Assembly (NCBI GenBank): GCA_905234705.1
Contig: CAJOIB010000008.1
Span: 1,587 to 35,791 of the forward strand
Origin: an uncultured Selenomonadaceae bacterium
GTDB lineage: Bacteria > Bacillota > Negativicutes > Selenomonadales > Selenomonadaceae
Direction: 5' to 3'
DNA: 34,205 nucleotides
Below the pieces are notes generated by a model that did not search any database, was not told the DNA's origin, and worked only from the letters and a program-made list of their open reading frames with translations. A program made the translations under genes and the position numbers. Below, piece by piece: positions 1 to 9,090 of this stretch (position 1 is the first letter of the stretch; every line of letters begins with the position of its first letter).

Positions 1-1
1 A

Positions 2-454
2 GTTGTACCGAAACTTGAAAGTCGGACGCCGTTCAAAATCGAATCGCGCGATGATAAATCCGTTACACTTTCCACAACGATAGAATTTCGCAACGAGGGG
101 CAGCAAAGCGCAATGATTGTTGACGCGATTTGTAAACCGCAACTGCCGTTTGAGCAGTACGACGGAATTGCAGTTCGCGGCAAGGCTGAGCGTGAAGGCA
201 AACCGCGCGAAGATGATTATTTCGAGGCGCTTGTTTTGGAACATCAGCAAAGCGTCAATCTGGTTGCGAAAGTTACGTTGACTGCGCGAAAAAATATGTC
301 GCTCAATGAGGCGATTAGTCATATGGTAGATTTTCCGATAGAATTTATTTACCGCGAAGTGGGGCGGACGCCGATGCATTTTTCGATAGCGCGAATGTTC
401 TTGACGGCAGACGAACTTTCAAAGCTGACCGGCGTAAAATTGGTAAAGGAGTAA
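2..454 (+). CDS. Hypothetical protein, 5' end outside the window
   Basis: The reading frame is open from base 2 through to a TAA at 452-454, so at least 150 residues are present and the true start lies upstream. An internal ATG at 113 has no convincing ribosome binding site and I do not take it as the start. The visible part has alternating hydrophobic and polar residues suggesting beta-rich structure, no signal peptide, no membrane segment and no motif I recognise. It ends 6 bases before the F420-ligase-like gene, whose AAAGGAG site overlaps its stop, so the two are probably cotranscribed. Function unknown. Sure that it is coding, not of its role. Confidence 0.75.
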   Translation, partial: VVPKLESRTPFKIESRDDKSVTLSTTIEFRNEGQQSAMIVDAICKPQLPFEQYDGIAVRGKAEREGKPREDDYFEALVLEHQQSVNLVAKVTLTARKNMSLNEAISHMVDFPIEFIYREVGRTPMHFSIARMFLTADELSKLTGVKLVKE

Positions 455-460
455 AAATTT

Positions 461-1117
461 ATGGCAGTAGAAACAATTCCGGTATCGACGCGCATTTTGA
501 CGCCGAAAGATGATATTGTTGACGTTATCGAGAAATACACGAAAAACCGCATTGGACCGGACGACGTCGTGACAGTGGCTGAAAGTGTCGTTGCAATTAC
601 GCAGGGCAATATTATTCGCCCCGATGAAATGCAGATTAGTTTATTAGCGCGTTTTTGTTGCCGGTTCATTCCGGATTATGGCTCTTTGGCGACGCCGCAC
701 GGTATGCAGGCTCTTATGCGCAAGGAAGGCGAATGGCGCGTAGCATTTGCGTTGTTTGCCGGATTTTTGGGCAAAGTCATTGGGCAGCGCGGTTTGTTTT
801 ATAAATGGGGTGGGCGTCAAGCGGCGCTTATCGACGATGTTACCGGTACAATGCCGCCTTTCGACAAATGCGTGGTTTATGGTCCGGAAAATCCGGAGCA
901 GGTTTGCCAGGCGCTGAAAGACAGGCTCGGTTGTTTTGGCGCGATGATTGCCGATGTTAACGATTTGAAACGCTCAAGGATTGTTGGCGCGACTCCAGGA
1001 ATGAATGCGCAACTGGCGAGTGATTTGTTGATTGATAATCCATTTGGCAATGCGTCAGAGAAACGCCCGATTTGCATTTTGAAAAATTTCCGCCAATATC
1101 AGGAAAGTCAGCGATGA
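461..1117 (+). CDS. Coenzyme F420:L-glutamate ligase-like (CofE/F420_ligase family) protein
   Basis: A 218-aa protein with an AAAGGAG site at 445-451, 9 bases before ATG 461. The pattern resembles the F420-0:gamma-glutamyl ligase fold: an N-terminal [17 protein letters not shown] segment, then [17 protein letters not shown], and a C-terminal region rich in small residues with [13 protein letters not shown]. In the founding family the enzyme adds glutamate to F420-0 using GTP. Fermentative Firmicutes generally lack F420, so the substrate here is probably a different one; that is inference. The gene ends in an ATGA overlap with the GH84 gene. It is cytoplasmic, with no signal peptide. Family call fairly secure, reaction uncertain. 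Confidence 0.7.
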   Translation: MAVETIPVSTRILTPKDDIVDVIEKYTKNRIGPDDVVTVAESVVAITQGNIIRPDEMQISLLARFCCRFIPDYGSLATPHGMQALMRKEGEWRVAFALFAGFLGKVIGQRGLFYKWGGRQAALIDDVTGTMPPFDKCVVYGPENPEQVCQALKDRLGCFGAMIADVNDLKRSRIVGATPGMNAQLASDLLIDNPFGNASEKRPICILKNFRQYQESQR

Positions 1118-2505
1118 AAAAATTTTTATTGACAATGTTAATGGCGCTTTTAATTTCGGGAACGAGTTTTGCGTCGCCAATACCAATGCGCGGCGTTATC
1201 GAAGGTTTTTACGGTACGCCGTGGACTTTTGAAAATCGGCTTGACTTGATGAAATTTTGTCGGCTGAATAATTTAAACGCCTACATTTATGCGCCGAAAG
1301 ACGATCCTTATCACCGCGAAAAATGGCGCATTGCCTATCCGCGCGAAAAACTTGCTGAGATTGCAAAATTGGTTGACGCGGCTAATCAAAATGGCGTGCG
1401 GTTTATTTTCGCAATTTCGCCTGGGCAAAATTTGAATTACACTGGCGAAAAGGGCGACGCTGACTTCAAAAAAATTATCAAGAAACTCGACGCTGTTTAT
1501 AAAATCGGCGTGCGCAATTTCGCGATTTTCTTTGACGATTTGAAAGACGATAACGGCGTTCACCACGAAGACGGCAAACTTCAAGCCGAATTTCTGAATA
1601 AATTGCAGGCGGCTCTGCGCGAAAAACATTATGACATTGAGCCGCTAATAACCGTGCCGACGGAATATTATCGCGCGGATATGATTCAGAATGCGAATAA
1701 TTACACGGCGGATTTTGCGGGCGCGCTGAATAAGCGAATTGTGGTTTTGTACACGGGCGACGGCGTTGTTTGCGATGGTATCACGGACGAAGGTTTTCAA
1801 GCGGCTTGCAAGATTTATGAGCGCGATTTAGGCATTTGGTGGAATTATCCGGTTAACGATTACGCGGTGACTGACGGCGGCAATAAAAATGCTAAGTTGG
1901 CGCTCGGTGCGATTGAGAAATTGCCGACTAAAAATGTTCAAGCAATTTTTTTCAATCCGATGGGGCAATATGAGCTGTCAAAAATTGCGTTGGCGACCGG
2001 CGCTGATTATTCCAATTCGCCCGAAACTTATGACGCTGAAAAATCTTGGGACGAAGCTTTGACTACTCAATTCGGCAGACTTGCGCCCGCTATGAAAATT
2101 TTTGCAAGCCATTCTCGACATATGGAAAATAATTGGGCGAAAGTTGGAGCGGCAGACGCGCCGGAATTTAAAGCGGCGGCGGACGCGGTTATCCAAAATT
2201 TTCTCGAAGGATACAGTTTAAATTCCTATCAGCTGTCAAAATTAATAACTGAAATGGAAAAATCCGCGGAAACATTATTAAAAAAATTGCCGCCGGAAAT
2301 TTTATCGGAATGTCAGCCGCAACTCGAACAATTTCAAAGAATAGCCGCCGCTGACAGATTGGCGCTACATTCGCTGATAAACAAAGCACTTGACCCGCAA
2401 TTAAAAATTCTGCGCGAAGAAATTAGGCAACACGAGCCGAACGCCGCGTTATCCGAAAGAGCCGCGCTGAAATTTATCGACGATGTAATTTTCTTGTTAA
2501 ACTGA
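1114..2505 (+). CDS. Secreted GH84 family beta-N-acetylglucosaminidase
   Basis: I choose ATG 1114, which overlaps the previous stop by four bases (ATGA) with AGGAAAG at 1101-1107. This gives 463 aa beginning with a clear signal peptide ([16 protein letters not shown], cleavage near SFA-S). The mature protein opens with [12 protein letters not shown], the hallmark of glycoside hydrolase family 84 (NAGidase/O-GlcNAcase). The adjacent catalytic aspartates follow in [11 protein letters not shown] (D141, D142), then LYTGDGVV and WWNYPVNDY, also typical. The family removes beta-linked N-acetylglucosamine by substrate-assisted catalysis. The export signal points to periplasmic or surface glycan or peptidoglycan-derived substrates. 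The C-terminal ~130 residues are helical and less conserved; no carbohydrate-binding module is evident. Neighbours do not indicate a dedicated polysaccharide locus. Confidence 0.9.
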   Translation: MKKFLLTMLMALLISGTSFASPIPMRGVIEGFYGTPWTFENRLDLMKFCRLNNLNAYIYAPKDDPYHREKWRIAYPREKLAEIAKLVDAANQNGVRFIFAISPGQNLNYTGEKGDADFKKIIKKLDAVYKIGVRNFAIFFDDLKDDNGVHHEDGKLQAEFLNKLQAALREKHYDIEPLITVPTEYYRADMIQNANNYTADFAGALNKRIVVLYTGDGVVCDGITDEGFQAACKIYERDLGIWWNYPVNDYAVTDGGNKNAKLALGAIEKLPTKNVQAIFFNPMGQYELSKIALATGADYSNSPETYDAEKSWDEALTTQFGRLAPAMKIFASHSRHMENNWAKVGAADAPEFKAAADAVIQNFLEGYSLNSYQLSKLITEMEKSAETLLKKLPPEILSECQPQLEQFQRIAAADRLALHSLINKALDPQLKILREEIRQHEPNAALSERAALKFIDDVIFLLN

Positions 2506-2520
2506 CTGGGGGAATTTTTG

Positions 2521-3954
2521 ATGAAAAAGATGCTGTCGACGACTGCGGCAGCTTTTTTTATTGCGTCGAATGTTTATGCCGCGCCAATGACTTTGAACGT
2601 CCACAATTCGGATTTGCGCTCAACAATTATCATGGTGGCTCGCGCAGGCGGTTTGAATATTTCTGTCGACGATTCAGTTGACGGCAAAATTTCAATGACG
2701 CTGAATGAAACTGAACCGGAAAAAATTCTTGAGATTATCGCTAAAACAAAGGGCTTAAATCTTGTTCGCGACGGCTCAATTTATATTATGACGGCGAATC
2801 TTTATAGAAGTGCGGCTATGAAAAGCTATGTTTTGCCAATAAAATTTGGTGATGCTAAAATTTTGCGAAAAGCTGTAATTCAGACTCTGGATATATATGA
2901 TGAAATTAACAATGCAACTTTGACTGATAATAGCACGGGTAATTTGAATAGCGACAGAAATACTAATCTTAATTATAAAGAAAATAACGAGAAAACTTTT
3001 AAGTCCCAGAATAGCGAAAAAGATAGTCGTGAGGACAGGGTCTTGATAAGCAAAGAAACAAACAGCTTGATTTTATTTGGCACTGAAGCCGAATATGAGC
3101 GCGCGCGCAATCTTTTAGCAAATTTGGACGTAGAACTCAAACAGGTTTCGGTTGAGGCAAAAATTTTGGCGATTGACAAGAGCGCCAGCAAAAATTTGGG
3201 AATTGATTGGCTCTGGTCGACTGTCCCGCAATATCCCGATTACAGCATGGAGTATCACGCTGCAAAATACGATAATTTTGGAAATCAAACTCTTCCTGCG
3301 TATATTGAAGAAAAATATACCCGTCAATCCAACGATACCACTGGTCACGGCATTATTCAATTTGGGCGCGGACCTTTGGGAATACCGTTTGAATTTTATT
3401 ACGGCGCGCGAATAAATGCGCTGGTTACTGACGGCAAAGCTAAAATTCTTTCTCGCCCAAATATCACGACCGTTCAAGGCAAAGAGGCTGTGATAAATAT
3501 TGGCAGTTCAGTCCCTGTGCCGAAAGAGTCCGTTACAAATTCGACAACAACAACTTCAATAGAATATCGCGACGCCGGAATTATCTTGAAATATACGCCG
3601 CGCGTCAATGCCGATGGTACAATTACCGCCACGATTCACACTGAAGTTAGCACGCCTCAATATGTAGAGGATTTGAAAGCTTATCGGTTCAATACGCGCT
3701 CGGCTGATACGACGGTGACTGTGCGGGACGGCGAGCCTATGGTTATTGGCGGATTGATTGGCGCTGAAGACGGCAAGAGCGTTAGCAAAATTCCATTTTT
3801 GGGCGATTTACCGATATTGGGCGCGCTTTTTCGCAGTCACAAGAAAAATAAATCTGAATCGGAATTGCTGATTTTTATAACGGCGCATGTGATTAATGGC
3901 GCGGGCGTTGGCGTGCCGCAAAATGTCAGATACAGTACACCGGCGGGAGGTTAA
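2521..3954 (+). CDS. Secretin (GspD/PilQ family outer-membrane channel)
   Basis: A 477-aa exported protein. ATG 2521 is preferred over TTG 2518 because GGGGG at 2508-2512 then sits 8 bases upstream. The signal peptide (MKKMLSTTAAAFFIASNVYA) is followed by an N0/STN-like domain (about 20-95), a secretin N1-type domain containing VLPIKFGDAKIL, and an Asn/Asp-rich loop around 135-170. The conserved secretin core follows: AKILAIDKSASKNLGIDW, ILSRPNITTVQGKEA, VRDGEPMVIGGLI and the terminal KIPFLGDLPILGALFRS motif. Secretins are multimeric outer-membrane pores for type II secretion, type IV pili or related machines. It indicates a diderm cell envelope. No pilM/N/O or gsp partners are nearby, so which machine it serves is unknown. 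It is shorter than typical PilQ. Confidence 0.9.
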   Translation: MKKMLSTTAAAFFIASNVYAAPMTLNVHNSDLRSTIIMVARAGGLNISVDDSVDGKISMTLNETEPEKILEIIAKTKGLNLVRDGSIYIMTANLYRSAAMKSYVLPIKFGDAKILRKAVIQTLDIYDEINNATLTDNSTGNLNSDRNTNLNYKENNEKTFKSQNSEKDSREDRVLISKETNSLILFGTEAEYERARNLLANLDVELKQVSVEAKILAIDKSASKNLGIDWLWSTVPQYPDYSMEYHAAKYDNFGNQTLPAYIEEKYTRQSNDTTGHGIIQFGRGPLGIPFEFYYGARINALVTDGKAKILSRPNITTVQGKEAVINIGSSVPVPKESVTNSTTTTSIEYRDAGIILKYTPRVNADGTITATIHTEVSTPQYVEDLKAYRFNTRSADTTVTVRDGEPMVIGGLIGAEDGKSVSKIPFLGDLPILGALFRSHKKNKSESELLIFITAHVINGAGVGVPQNVRYSTPAGG

Positions 3955-3957
3955 GCT

Positions 3958-4558
3958 ATGAATTTTTATCCGGTTAATATCAATGTGCAAAACAAAAAAT
4001 GCGTAGTTGTGGGCGGCGGGAAAATTGCTCACGATAAAATTATTGGGCTGATTGAGGCGGGCGCGCAGGTTGACGTTATCGCTCCGGAAATTTGCCCCGA
4101 AATTGAGGCGCTTGACGTTAATTTGATTCGCGAAAATTATTCAGCCGATAAGCTTACCAGCTCACGAATTGAATCAGCAAATCGCGCAGGACGGGCGCGC
4201 TAAACATTTTTTGGTGAATATTGTTGACGATATTTCGAGCGATTTTATTGTGCCGTCGAGGATAAGGCGCGGAGATTTTTTATTGGCGATAAGTACGGGC
4301 GGCAGTTCACCGGCTTTTTCGCGTTTTGTTCGGACGATGCTTGAAAATGAGTTTGATAATAATTTTGGCGCGGCGGTGGAGATTATTTCAAAATATCGCG
4401 CAGAAATTCAGCCGCAACTTCCGACTCATCAAGCGCGAATAAAATTTTGGCGCGAAGTTTTGACGCCGGAAATTTGGCACATCATAAAACGCGGCGACTT
4501 AAAAAATTTGGAGGCAAAAATTAAAAATGCGGTTACAAGTGCTGGGCTTAAATTATAA
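3958..4558 (+). pseudogene. Precorrin-2 dehydrogenase / sirohydrochlorin ferrochelatase (CysG N-terminal/Met8 family), frameshifted
   Basis: ATG 3958 has GGGAGG 7 bases upstream. The first frame gives the NAD-binding start VNINVQNKKCVVVGGGKIAHDKI and continues to NYSADKLT, then runs to a TAA at 4201-4203 in out-of-family sequence. In another frame, from about 4163, the homology resumes with HELNQQIAQDG, AKHFLVNIVDD, DFIVPSRIRRGDFLLAISTGGSSPA and the C-terminal helical domain to 4558. The segment that normally links them (the LVIAATxx strand and loop) is missing, so about a dozen codons are lost along with the frame. An ancestral enzyme would have oxidised precorrin-2 to sirohydrochlorin for siroheme or cobalamin. 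The gene is either a pseudogene or carries a sequence/assembly error. Its position directly before hemA fits tetrapyrrole synthesis. Confidence 0.85.
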
Positions 4559-5774
4559 AATTGCGCCGATAGAGATTCGCGAAAAATTTTCCTTCAGCAA
4601 AGAAACGATACGGCGCGCGCTTGAAAATCTCGACGAATACGACGGCTTGAATGAAGCGGTGATTTTGTCGACGTGCAACCGGACTGAAATTTACGCGGTG
4701 ACTGCTGACGCCTGCGCGAATAGCTTGAAGATTTTTATGAATGATTTAATCGGCGGCGGCGCTGTGGAAAATCATTTGTACGAATACAGAGGCGAGGCGT
4801 GCGTGCGTCATTTATTCGAGGTGGCGGCAAGTTTGGATTCGCTGATTTTGGGCGAAGGGCAAATTCTTTCGCAAGTCAAAGACGCTTATACATTGGCAAA
4901 AAATATCGGCGCGACGCACACGATTTTGAATATGCTTTTTCACAAGGCGATAGCGTCGGGAAAAAATGTTCGCACTGAGACGAAAATTGCGTACAATTCG
5001 GTATCGGTGAGTTCGGCGGCTGTCGAATTGGCGGCAGAAAAATTATGCGGGCTTGAAAATAAATCTGCGTTGATATTCGGCGCGGGCAAAATGGCTCAGC
5101 TCACGGCTCAACATTTAAAAGCGCACGGCGTCAATAAAATTTTGGTGGCGAATCATCATTTGGAGCGAGCGGTAGAAATGGCTGAAAAAATCGGCGGCGA
5201 AGCAGTTGCCTGGGAAAATGCGATGATTAGCGCGGTGGACGTTGACATAATCATAACTTCGACGGGCGCGCCGCATTACGTAGTCAAGCCGTGGCAAACT
5301 CAGCAATTAATGACGCGGCGGGCTGGGCGCGGGATTTTTTTCATTGATATAGCAGTGCCGCGAGACGTTGACCCCGAAGTTGGCAAAATTAAAGGCGTGA
5401 CGCTTTACAACATTGACGATTTAGAATCAGTCGTAGAATCGCACATCAAGGCGCGGCAGGAAGAAGCGAAATCTGCGCGAAAAATAATAGACGCGGACGT
5501 GGCGGCAATGATGGAGCGCTTTAAATATTTGAAGTTTCAGCCGTTAATGGCGGATTTGTCGGCGCGGGCTGAAAAAATTCGTGAACGCGAATTAAAGCGC
5601 GCGTCAAACAAATTGCCGGATTTAACCGAAGAAGAACGTCGCGCAGTCGAGCAAATGTCGCGAATGATCGTACGAAAACTTTTGCGCTTGCCGATGATGA
5701 AATTAAATGCGTCCGCCGGTACGAATGAAGAAAATTTTTACGCGGCGGCAATGAGGGCGTTATTCAATGATTAA
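4527..5774 (+). CDS. hemA: Glutamyl-tRNA reductase
   Basis: A 415-aa protein starting at ATG 4527 with GGAGG at 4510-4514. The start lies inside the 3' end of the preceding gene (32-base overlap). It reduces glutamyl-tRNA(Glu) to glutamate-1-semialdehyde with NADPH, the first committed step of C5-pathway tetrapyrrole synthesis. Diagnostic features are [11 protein letters not shown] with the catalytic Cys50, [13 protein letters not shown], the NADPH-binding [27 protein letters not shown], and a C-terminal helical dimerisation domain ([15 protein letters not shown]). Length is normal for the family. The usual followers hemC, hemD and hemB are absent here: the gene overlaps ecfA1 by 8 bases instead. 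Confidence 0.95.
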   Translation: MRLQVLGLNYKIAPIEIREKFSFSKETIRRALENLDEYDGLNEAVILSTCNRTEIYAVTADACANSLKIFMNDLIGGGAVENHLYEYRGEACVRHLFEVAASLDSLILGEGQILSQVKDAYTLAKNIGATHTILNMLFHKAIASGKNVRTETKIAYNSVSVSSAAVELAAEKLCGLENKSALIFGAGKMAQLTAQHLKAHGVNKILVANHHLERAVEMAEKIGGEAVAWENAMISAVDVDIIITSTGAPHYVVKPWQTQQLMTRRAGRGIFFIDIAVPRDVDPEVGKIKGVTLYNIDDLESVVESHIKARQEEAKSARKIIDADVAAMMERFKYLKFQPLMADLSARAEKIRERELKRASNKLPDLTEEERRAVEQMSRMIVRKLLRLPMMKLNASAGTNEENFYAAAMRALFND

Positions 5775-6561
5775 TGTTGAAAATCTACGGCACATTTACG
5801 CGAATGGGAAAGTTGCGCTTGACGATATTAATTTGGAAATTGGCGACGGCGAATTTGTTGCAGTTATCGGCACGAACGGCAGCGGTAAATCGACGCTGGC
5901 TAAACATTTTAACGCACTCTTGAAACCGACGGCGGGCAAAGTTTTTGTCAACGGAATTGACACTGCCGACGAAGAAAATCTTTGGCGCGTGCGCGAAAAT
6001 GTTGGGATGGTTTTTCAAAATCCGGATAATGAAATTGTGGCGGCGATTGTCGAAGATGATATTGCATTTGGACCGGAAAATTTGGGAATTGAGCCCGCTG
6101 AAATTCGGCGGCGCGTAGATTTGGCGCTGGATACCGTGAATATGGCGGATTATAAAAAATTTTCGCCGAGCAAATTAAGCGGCGGGCAAAAACAGCGCAT
6201 AGCAATAGCAGGCGCGGTTGCAATGCTCACAAAAATAATCGTGTTCGACGAACCGACGGCAATGTTAGACCCGCAAGGACGCCGTGAAGTTTTGTCCACT
6301 ATAAAAAAATTGCACGCGCAAGGCTTGACGATAATTTTGATAACGCATTTTATGGAAGAGGCGGCGCAGGCTGACAGAGTCGTTGTAATGGAAGGCGGCA
6401 AAATTTTAAAAATCGGGACGCCGCGCGAAATATTTTCCGATGTGCGGGAAATGAAACGGCTTGGGCTTGACGTACCGGTTGCGTCGGAATTAGCGGCGCG
6501 TTTGAAATTGCCCGCGGGGATTTTGACTGCGGCGGAATTGGCAGAGGCGATTAAGCGATGA
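5767..6561 (+). CDS. ecfA1: Energy-coupling factor transporter ATPase EcfA1
   Basis: 264 aa, ATG 5767, overlapping the hemA stop. It is an ABC ATPase with Walker [10 protein letters not shown] (35-43), Q-loop VFQNPDNE, signature LSGGQKQR, Walker [14 protein letters not shown] and switch His in LITHFMEEA. The QNPDN Q-loop and AFGPENLGI sequence are characteristic of the CbiO/EcfA1 branch that, together with EcfA2 and the membrane protein EcfT, powers uptake of vitamins or metal ions through exchangeable S components. It acts at the cytoplasmic face of the inner membrane. A glycosyltransferase gene, not ecfA2, follows directly. Confidence 0.93.
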   Translation: MINVENLRHIYANGKVALDDINLEIGDGEFVAVIGTNGSGKSTLAKHFNALLKPTAGKVFVNGIDTADEENLWRVRENVGMVFQNPDNEIVAAIVEDDIAFGPENLGIEPAEIRRRVDLALDTVNMADYKKFSPSKLSGGQKQRIAIAGAVAMLTKIIVFDEPTAMLDPQGRREVLSTIKKLHAQGLTIILITHFMEEAAQADRVVVMEGGKILKIGTPREIFSDVREMKRLGLDVPVASELAARLKLPAGILTAAELAEAIKR

Positions 6562-7607
6562 AAATTTTAATCATAGCGCCAGAAAATGAGCAATTGCGCC
6601 CGATATCGAATAGCATTTTTGGTGAGCTGAAAAATTTTGGTGGCTACGAAATTGATTTGATAGAGATGAATACATTTTATTTGAGCTGTTCGTACTTTCA
6701 ACGCAAACTTTACAAACTGGGCTATAAAAATTCTGAAACTGAATATGACAAGCATTTGGTAGCGGAACTTGCAAAGAAATGTGCAGAGTTTCAGCCGAAT
6801 TGCATATTGATTTTGAATGGTGCGCATGTCCCCGCTGCTGTGCAAGATTTTCTGACGAAGTACAAAGTTATTGTGTGGTTTTGGGATTCTGTTAAACGCG
6901 ATGAACTTTTGAGCAAATTTATTAATTGGGCGGATGAGATTTTTTGTTTTGAGTATGATGATTTAAAATATTTGGCGGAGAAAAATAAATTTGCGCGGTA
7001 TTTGCCGCTGGGCGCGAATGACAAGATTTATTTTCCGCGGGAATGTGAGCGCGACGTCGATATTTCATTTGTAGGTTTGGCGTCGAAGGAGCGGCTTTTT
7101 CTGCTGAATAAAATTTGCGAGCGCGCCTGTGAAAAAAATTGGACGGTAAAAATCGGCGGCATTTTCTACGATAAAAATCATTTTTGGAAGAAATATTTAT
7201 TTCGGCGGCGTCAACCGGCTCTTGCGAAATTTTTGGAGAATCGGATTTTTGCGCCCGCTGAAGTTGCTGAAATTTATCGGCGGAGTAAAATTTGCGTGAA
7301 TATCAACACGGCGGTTCACCACAGTTTGAGCCCGCGGACTTTTGAAATCTGCGCGACGAAAAGTTTTCAGCTGATGAACAGCGGGCAAAATTCGCACGGG
7401 CTTATGAATTTGGAAACTGACCTTGCAGTTTTCAGCGGCGTTGAAGATTTGCTTGACAAAATCGAATTTTATTTGGCGAATGAAACTTTGCGGAAAAAAA
7501 TTGCGCTTGCGGGCTACGAATCCGTTATGAAAAATTGCACGATGAAAAAATCTGTCGAAAAATTGTTTGCTGAATCAGAAATTTTGCGGGGCTTGAGAAA
7601 TGATTGA
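6558..7607 (+). CDS. CgeB-like glycosyltransferase (Glyco_trans_1_2 type C-terminus)
   Basis: 349 aa, ATG 6558, sharing ATGA with the ecfA1 stop. It resembles DUF3880/CgeB-type GT-B glycosyltransferases. The N-terminal Rossmann-like half has [33 protein letters not shown] and [13 protein letters not shown], followed by [13 protein letters not shown]. The C-terminal half has the nucleotide-sugar-binding pattern [36 protein letters not shown] and a final helix. Such enzymes often add sugars to spore, flagellar or surface components; the acceptor here is unknown. Its location between ecfA1 and ecfA2, overlapping both, is unusual, since those two are normally adjacent. No signal peptide or membrane segment. 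Confidence 0.75.
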   Translation: MKILIIAPENEQLRPISNSIFGELKNFGGYEIDLIEMNTFYLSCSYFQRKLYKLGYKNSETEYDKHLVAELAKKCAEFQPNCILILNGAHVPAAVQDFLTKYKVIVWFWDSVKRDELLSKFINWADEIFCFEYDDLKYLAEKNKFARYLPLGANDKIYFPRECERDVDISFVGLASKERLFLLNKICERACEKNWTVKIGGIFYDKNHFWKKYLFRRRQPALAKFLENRIFAPAEVAEIYRRSKICVNINTAVHHSLSPRTFEICATKSFQLMNSGQNSHGLMNLETDLAVFSGVEDLLDKIEFYLANETLRKKIALAGYESVMKNCTMKKSVEKLFAESEILRGLRND

Positions 7608-8421
7608 CATTAAAAATATCAGCTACACGTATATGGAAGGGACGCCGTTTGAGAAAATTGCTCTGCGCGAGATTAATTTCAGCGTCAAGGAAGGCGATTT
7701 TCTAGCGATAGCCGGACACACGGGCAGCGGCAAATCGACGCTCATTCAGATTATCGCTGGGCTGATTGATTTGAAAATTGGCGCGGTGGAAATTGACGGC
7801 GAAAATATTTCAACCAAAACTGCGCGGCGCAAAATCGGCATTGTCTTTCAATATCCGGAGTATCAGCTTTTTGAAGAAACTGTTGAAAAAGATATTGCGT
7901 TTGGACCGAAAAATTTTGGATTGAGTGAAGCGGAAATTTCGGCGCGCGTTGACGAGGCGATGAAATTGGTTGGGCTTGACGCTGATATAAAAAATTCTTC
8001 GCCATTTGAATTATCGGGCGGGCAGAAACGCCGCGTAGCCATTGCGGGAATTTTGGCGCTCAAACCGAAATATTTAATTTTGGACGAACCAACCGCCGGA
8101 TTAGACCCGCGGGCGAAAAAAAATCTCTTATCCGAAATAAAAAAACTCCATCGCGCAGGCGTCACAATAATTTTCGTATCTCACGCAATGGAAGACATCG
8201 CCGCCCTGGCAAATCGCGTAATAGTTTTGGCACAGGGAAAAATTTTATTCGAGGGCGCGCCGCGGAAACTTTTCAGCCAAACAGAAATTTTAAATCGCGC
8301 AGGATTAATGCCGCCGCCGGTTACTCAATTAATGCTTGAACTCCGTCGCGCAGGCTTGAACGTTTCAACGGAAATTTTAACTTTAGACGAAGCCGAGCGG
8401 GAAATTTCGCGGTTAAAATGA
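7600..8421 (+). CDS. ecfA2: Energy-coupling factor transporter ATPase EcfA2
   Basis: 273 aa, ATG 7600, overlapping the glycosyltransferase stop by 8 bases. Walker A is GHTGSGKST (39-47), the HTGSGKS form typical of EcfA2. The Q-loop is VFQYPEYQLFEETVEKD, the signature LSGGQKRR, Walker B YLILDEPTAGLDP, and the switch His lies in FVSHAMEDIA. It pairs with EcfA1 to form the asymmetric ATPase dimer of group II ECF transporters. In most Firmicutes ecfT and truA follow in the same operon; here the run ends and a YbjN-domain gene with its own ribosome binding site comes next, so EcfT must be encoded elsewhere. Confidence 0.93.
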   Translation: MIDIKNISYTYMEGTPFEKIALREINFSVKEGDFLAIAGHTGSGKSTLIQIIAGLIDLKIGAVEIDGENISTKTARRKIGIVFQYPEYQLFEETVEKDIAFGPKNFGLSEAEISARVDEAMKLVGLDADIKNSSPFELSGGQKRRVAIAGILALKPKYLILDEPTAGLDPRAKKNLLSEIKKLHRAGVTIIFVSHAMEDIAALANRVIVLAQGKILFEGAPRKLFSQTEILNRAGLMPPPVTQLMLELRRAGLNVSTEILTLDEAEREISRLK

Positions 8422-8484
8422 AACAAATTGCGCGGCAGGAATATTCGCACTCGCATTGAATATAACCGGCAAGGAGTGATTATT

Positions 8485-8955
8485 ATGGCTGAAAAATTGA
8501 ATTATGTCGATGTTATTAAAAATGCGTTCGTGGAAAATGATTGGAAATTTACAAGCCGAGATCTTGACGACGAGACGCTTTTTAATGTTCCAATGGGTTC
8601 AAAATATTTGCCGACGCTTGATGTGAAATTTATTCTTGACGCTGAGGGCGACTGCAAAATTCGTTGTTACATTGCGCGGGCTATTCCATTTGCCAAACGC
8701 GCGGCGATGTTGGAAGTGCTTAATACGCTCAACAGTAAATATCGCTACGTGACGGTTTCGATTGATTCGGATAACGACGTTCTCGTGGCGTATGATTTCA
8801 CGATTTTTGGCGACGCTGAAGTTGCCGATAAACAGGTTGGCACTATGCTTTATTTTGTCAGCAGCGTTATAGATAAGTGCGTGCCTGCGGTTATGAAACT
8901 GCTTTGGCAGGACGACGGCGAAGAAGAAATTATTGCTCCGAAAAGATACAACTAA
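8485..8955 (+). CDS. YbjN-domain protein
   Basis: 156 aa starting at ATG 8485 with AAGGAG at 8471-8476, 8 bases upstream. The frame is open further upstream but without a better site. Sequence and length fit the YbjN/type III secretion chaperone-like fold: an N-terminal helix (YVDVIKNAFVENDWKF), strands with TLDVKFILDAEGDCKIRCYI, a helix AKRAAMLEVLNTLNSKYR, then VTVSIDSDNDVLVAYDF and a long C-terminal helix. Members act as putative adaptors or regulators of poorly defined role. It is cytoplasmic. A terminator follows at 8975-9000, and the 63-base gap from ecfA2 may carry a promoter that I could not resolve. Confidence 0.7.
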   Translation: MAEKLNYVDVIKNAFVENDWKFTSRDLDDETLFNVPMGSKYLPTLDVKFILDAEGDCKIRCYIARAIPFAKRAAMLEVLNTLNSKYRYVTVSIDSDNDVLVAYDFTIFGDAEVADKQVGTMLYFVSSVIDKCVPAVMKLLWQDDGEEEIIAPKRYN

Positions 8956-8974
8956 ACTTTAGAAAATTTTTATC

Positions 8975-9000
8975 GCCTCGAATTTGGGGCAATTTTTTTT
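8975..9000 (+). terminator. Rho-independent terminator after the YbjN gene
   Basis: GCCTC at 8975-8979 pairs with GGGGC at 8986-8990 (one G-U pair) across a 6-base loop, followed by AA and eight Ts. The stem is short but well placed 20 bases after the stop. Confidence 0.6.
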
Positions 9001-9021
9001 GCCTGGAATTGATAATTTTGC

Positions 9022-9050
9022 TTGATTTTTTTCCCATATGGCTTTAAAAT
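9022..9050 (+). promoter_or_regulatory. Sigma-70 type promoter for the GH32 gene
   Basis: TTGATT at 9022-9027 and TAAAAT at 9045-9050 are separated by 17 bases, about 40 bases before the start codon. No operator-like inverted repeat is obvious. Confidence 0.6.
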
Positions 9051-9090
9051 AATTACAATAACTAAAATTTAAATGTTTGGAGGTCTCGAT

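Noticed and set aside
3152..3415. Overlapping 87-codon plus-strand frame inside the secretin
   Set aside because: It is out of frame with intact secretin homology on both sides and has no motif of its own.
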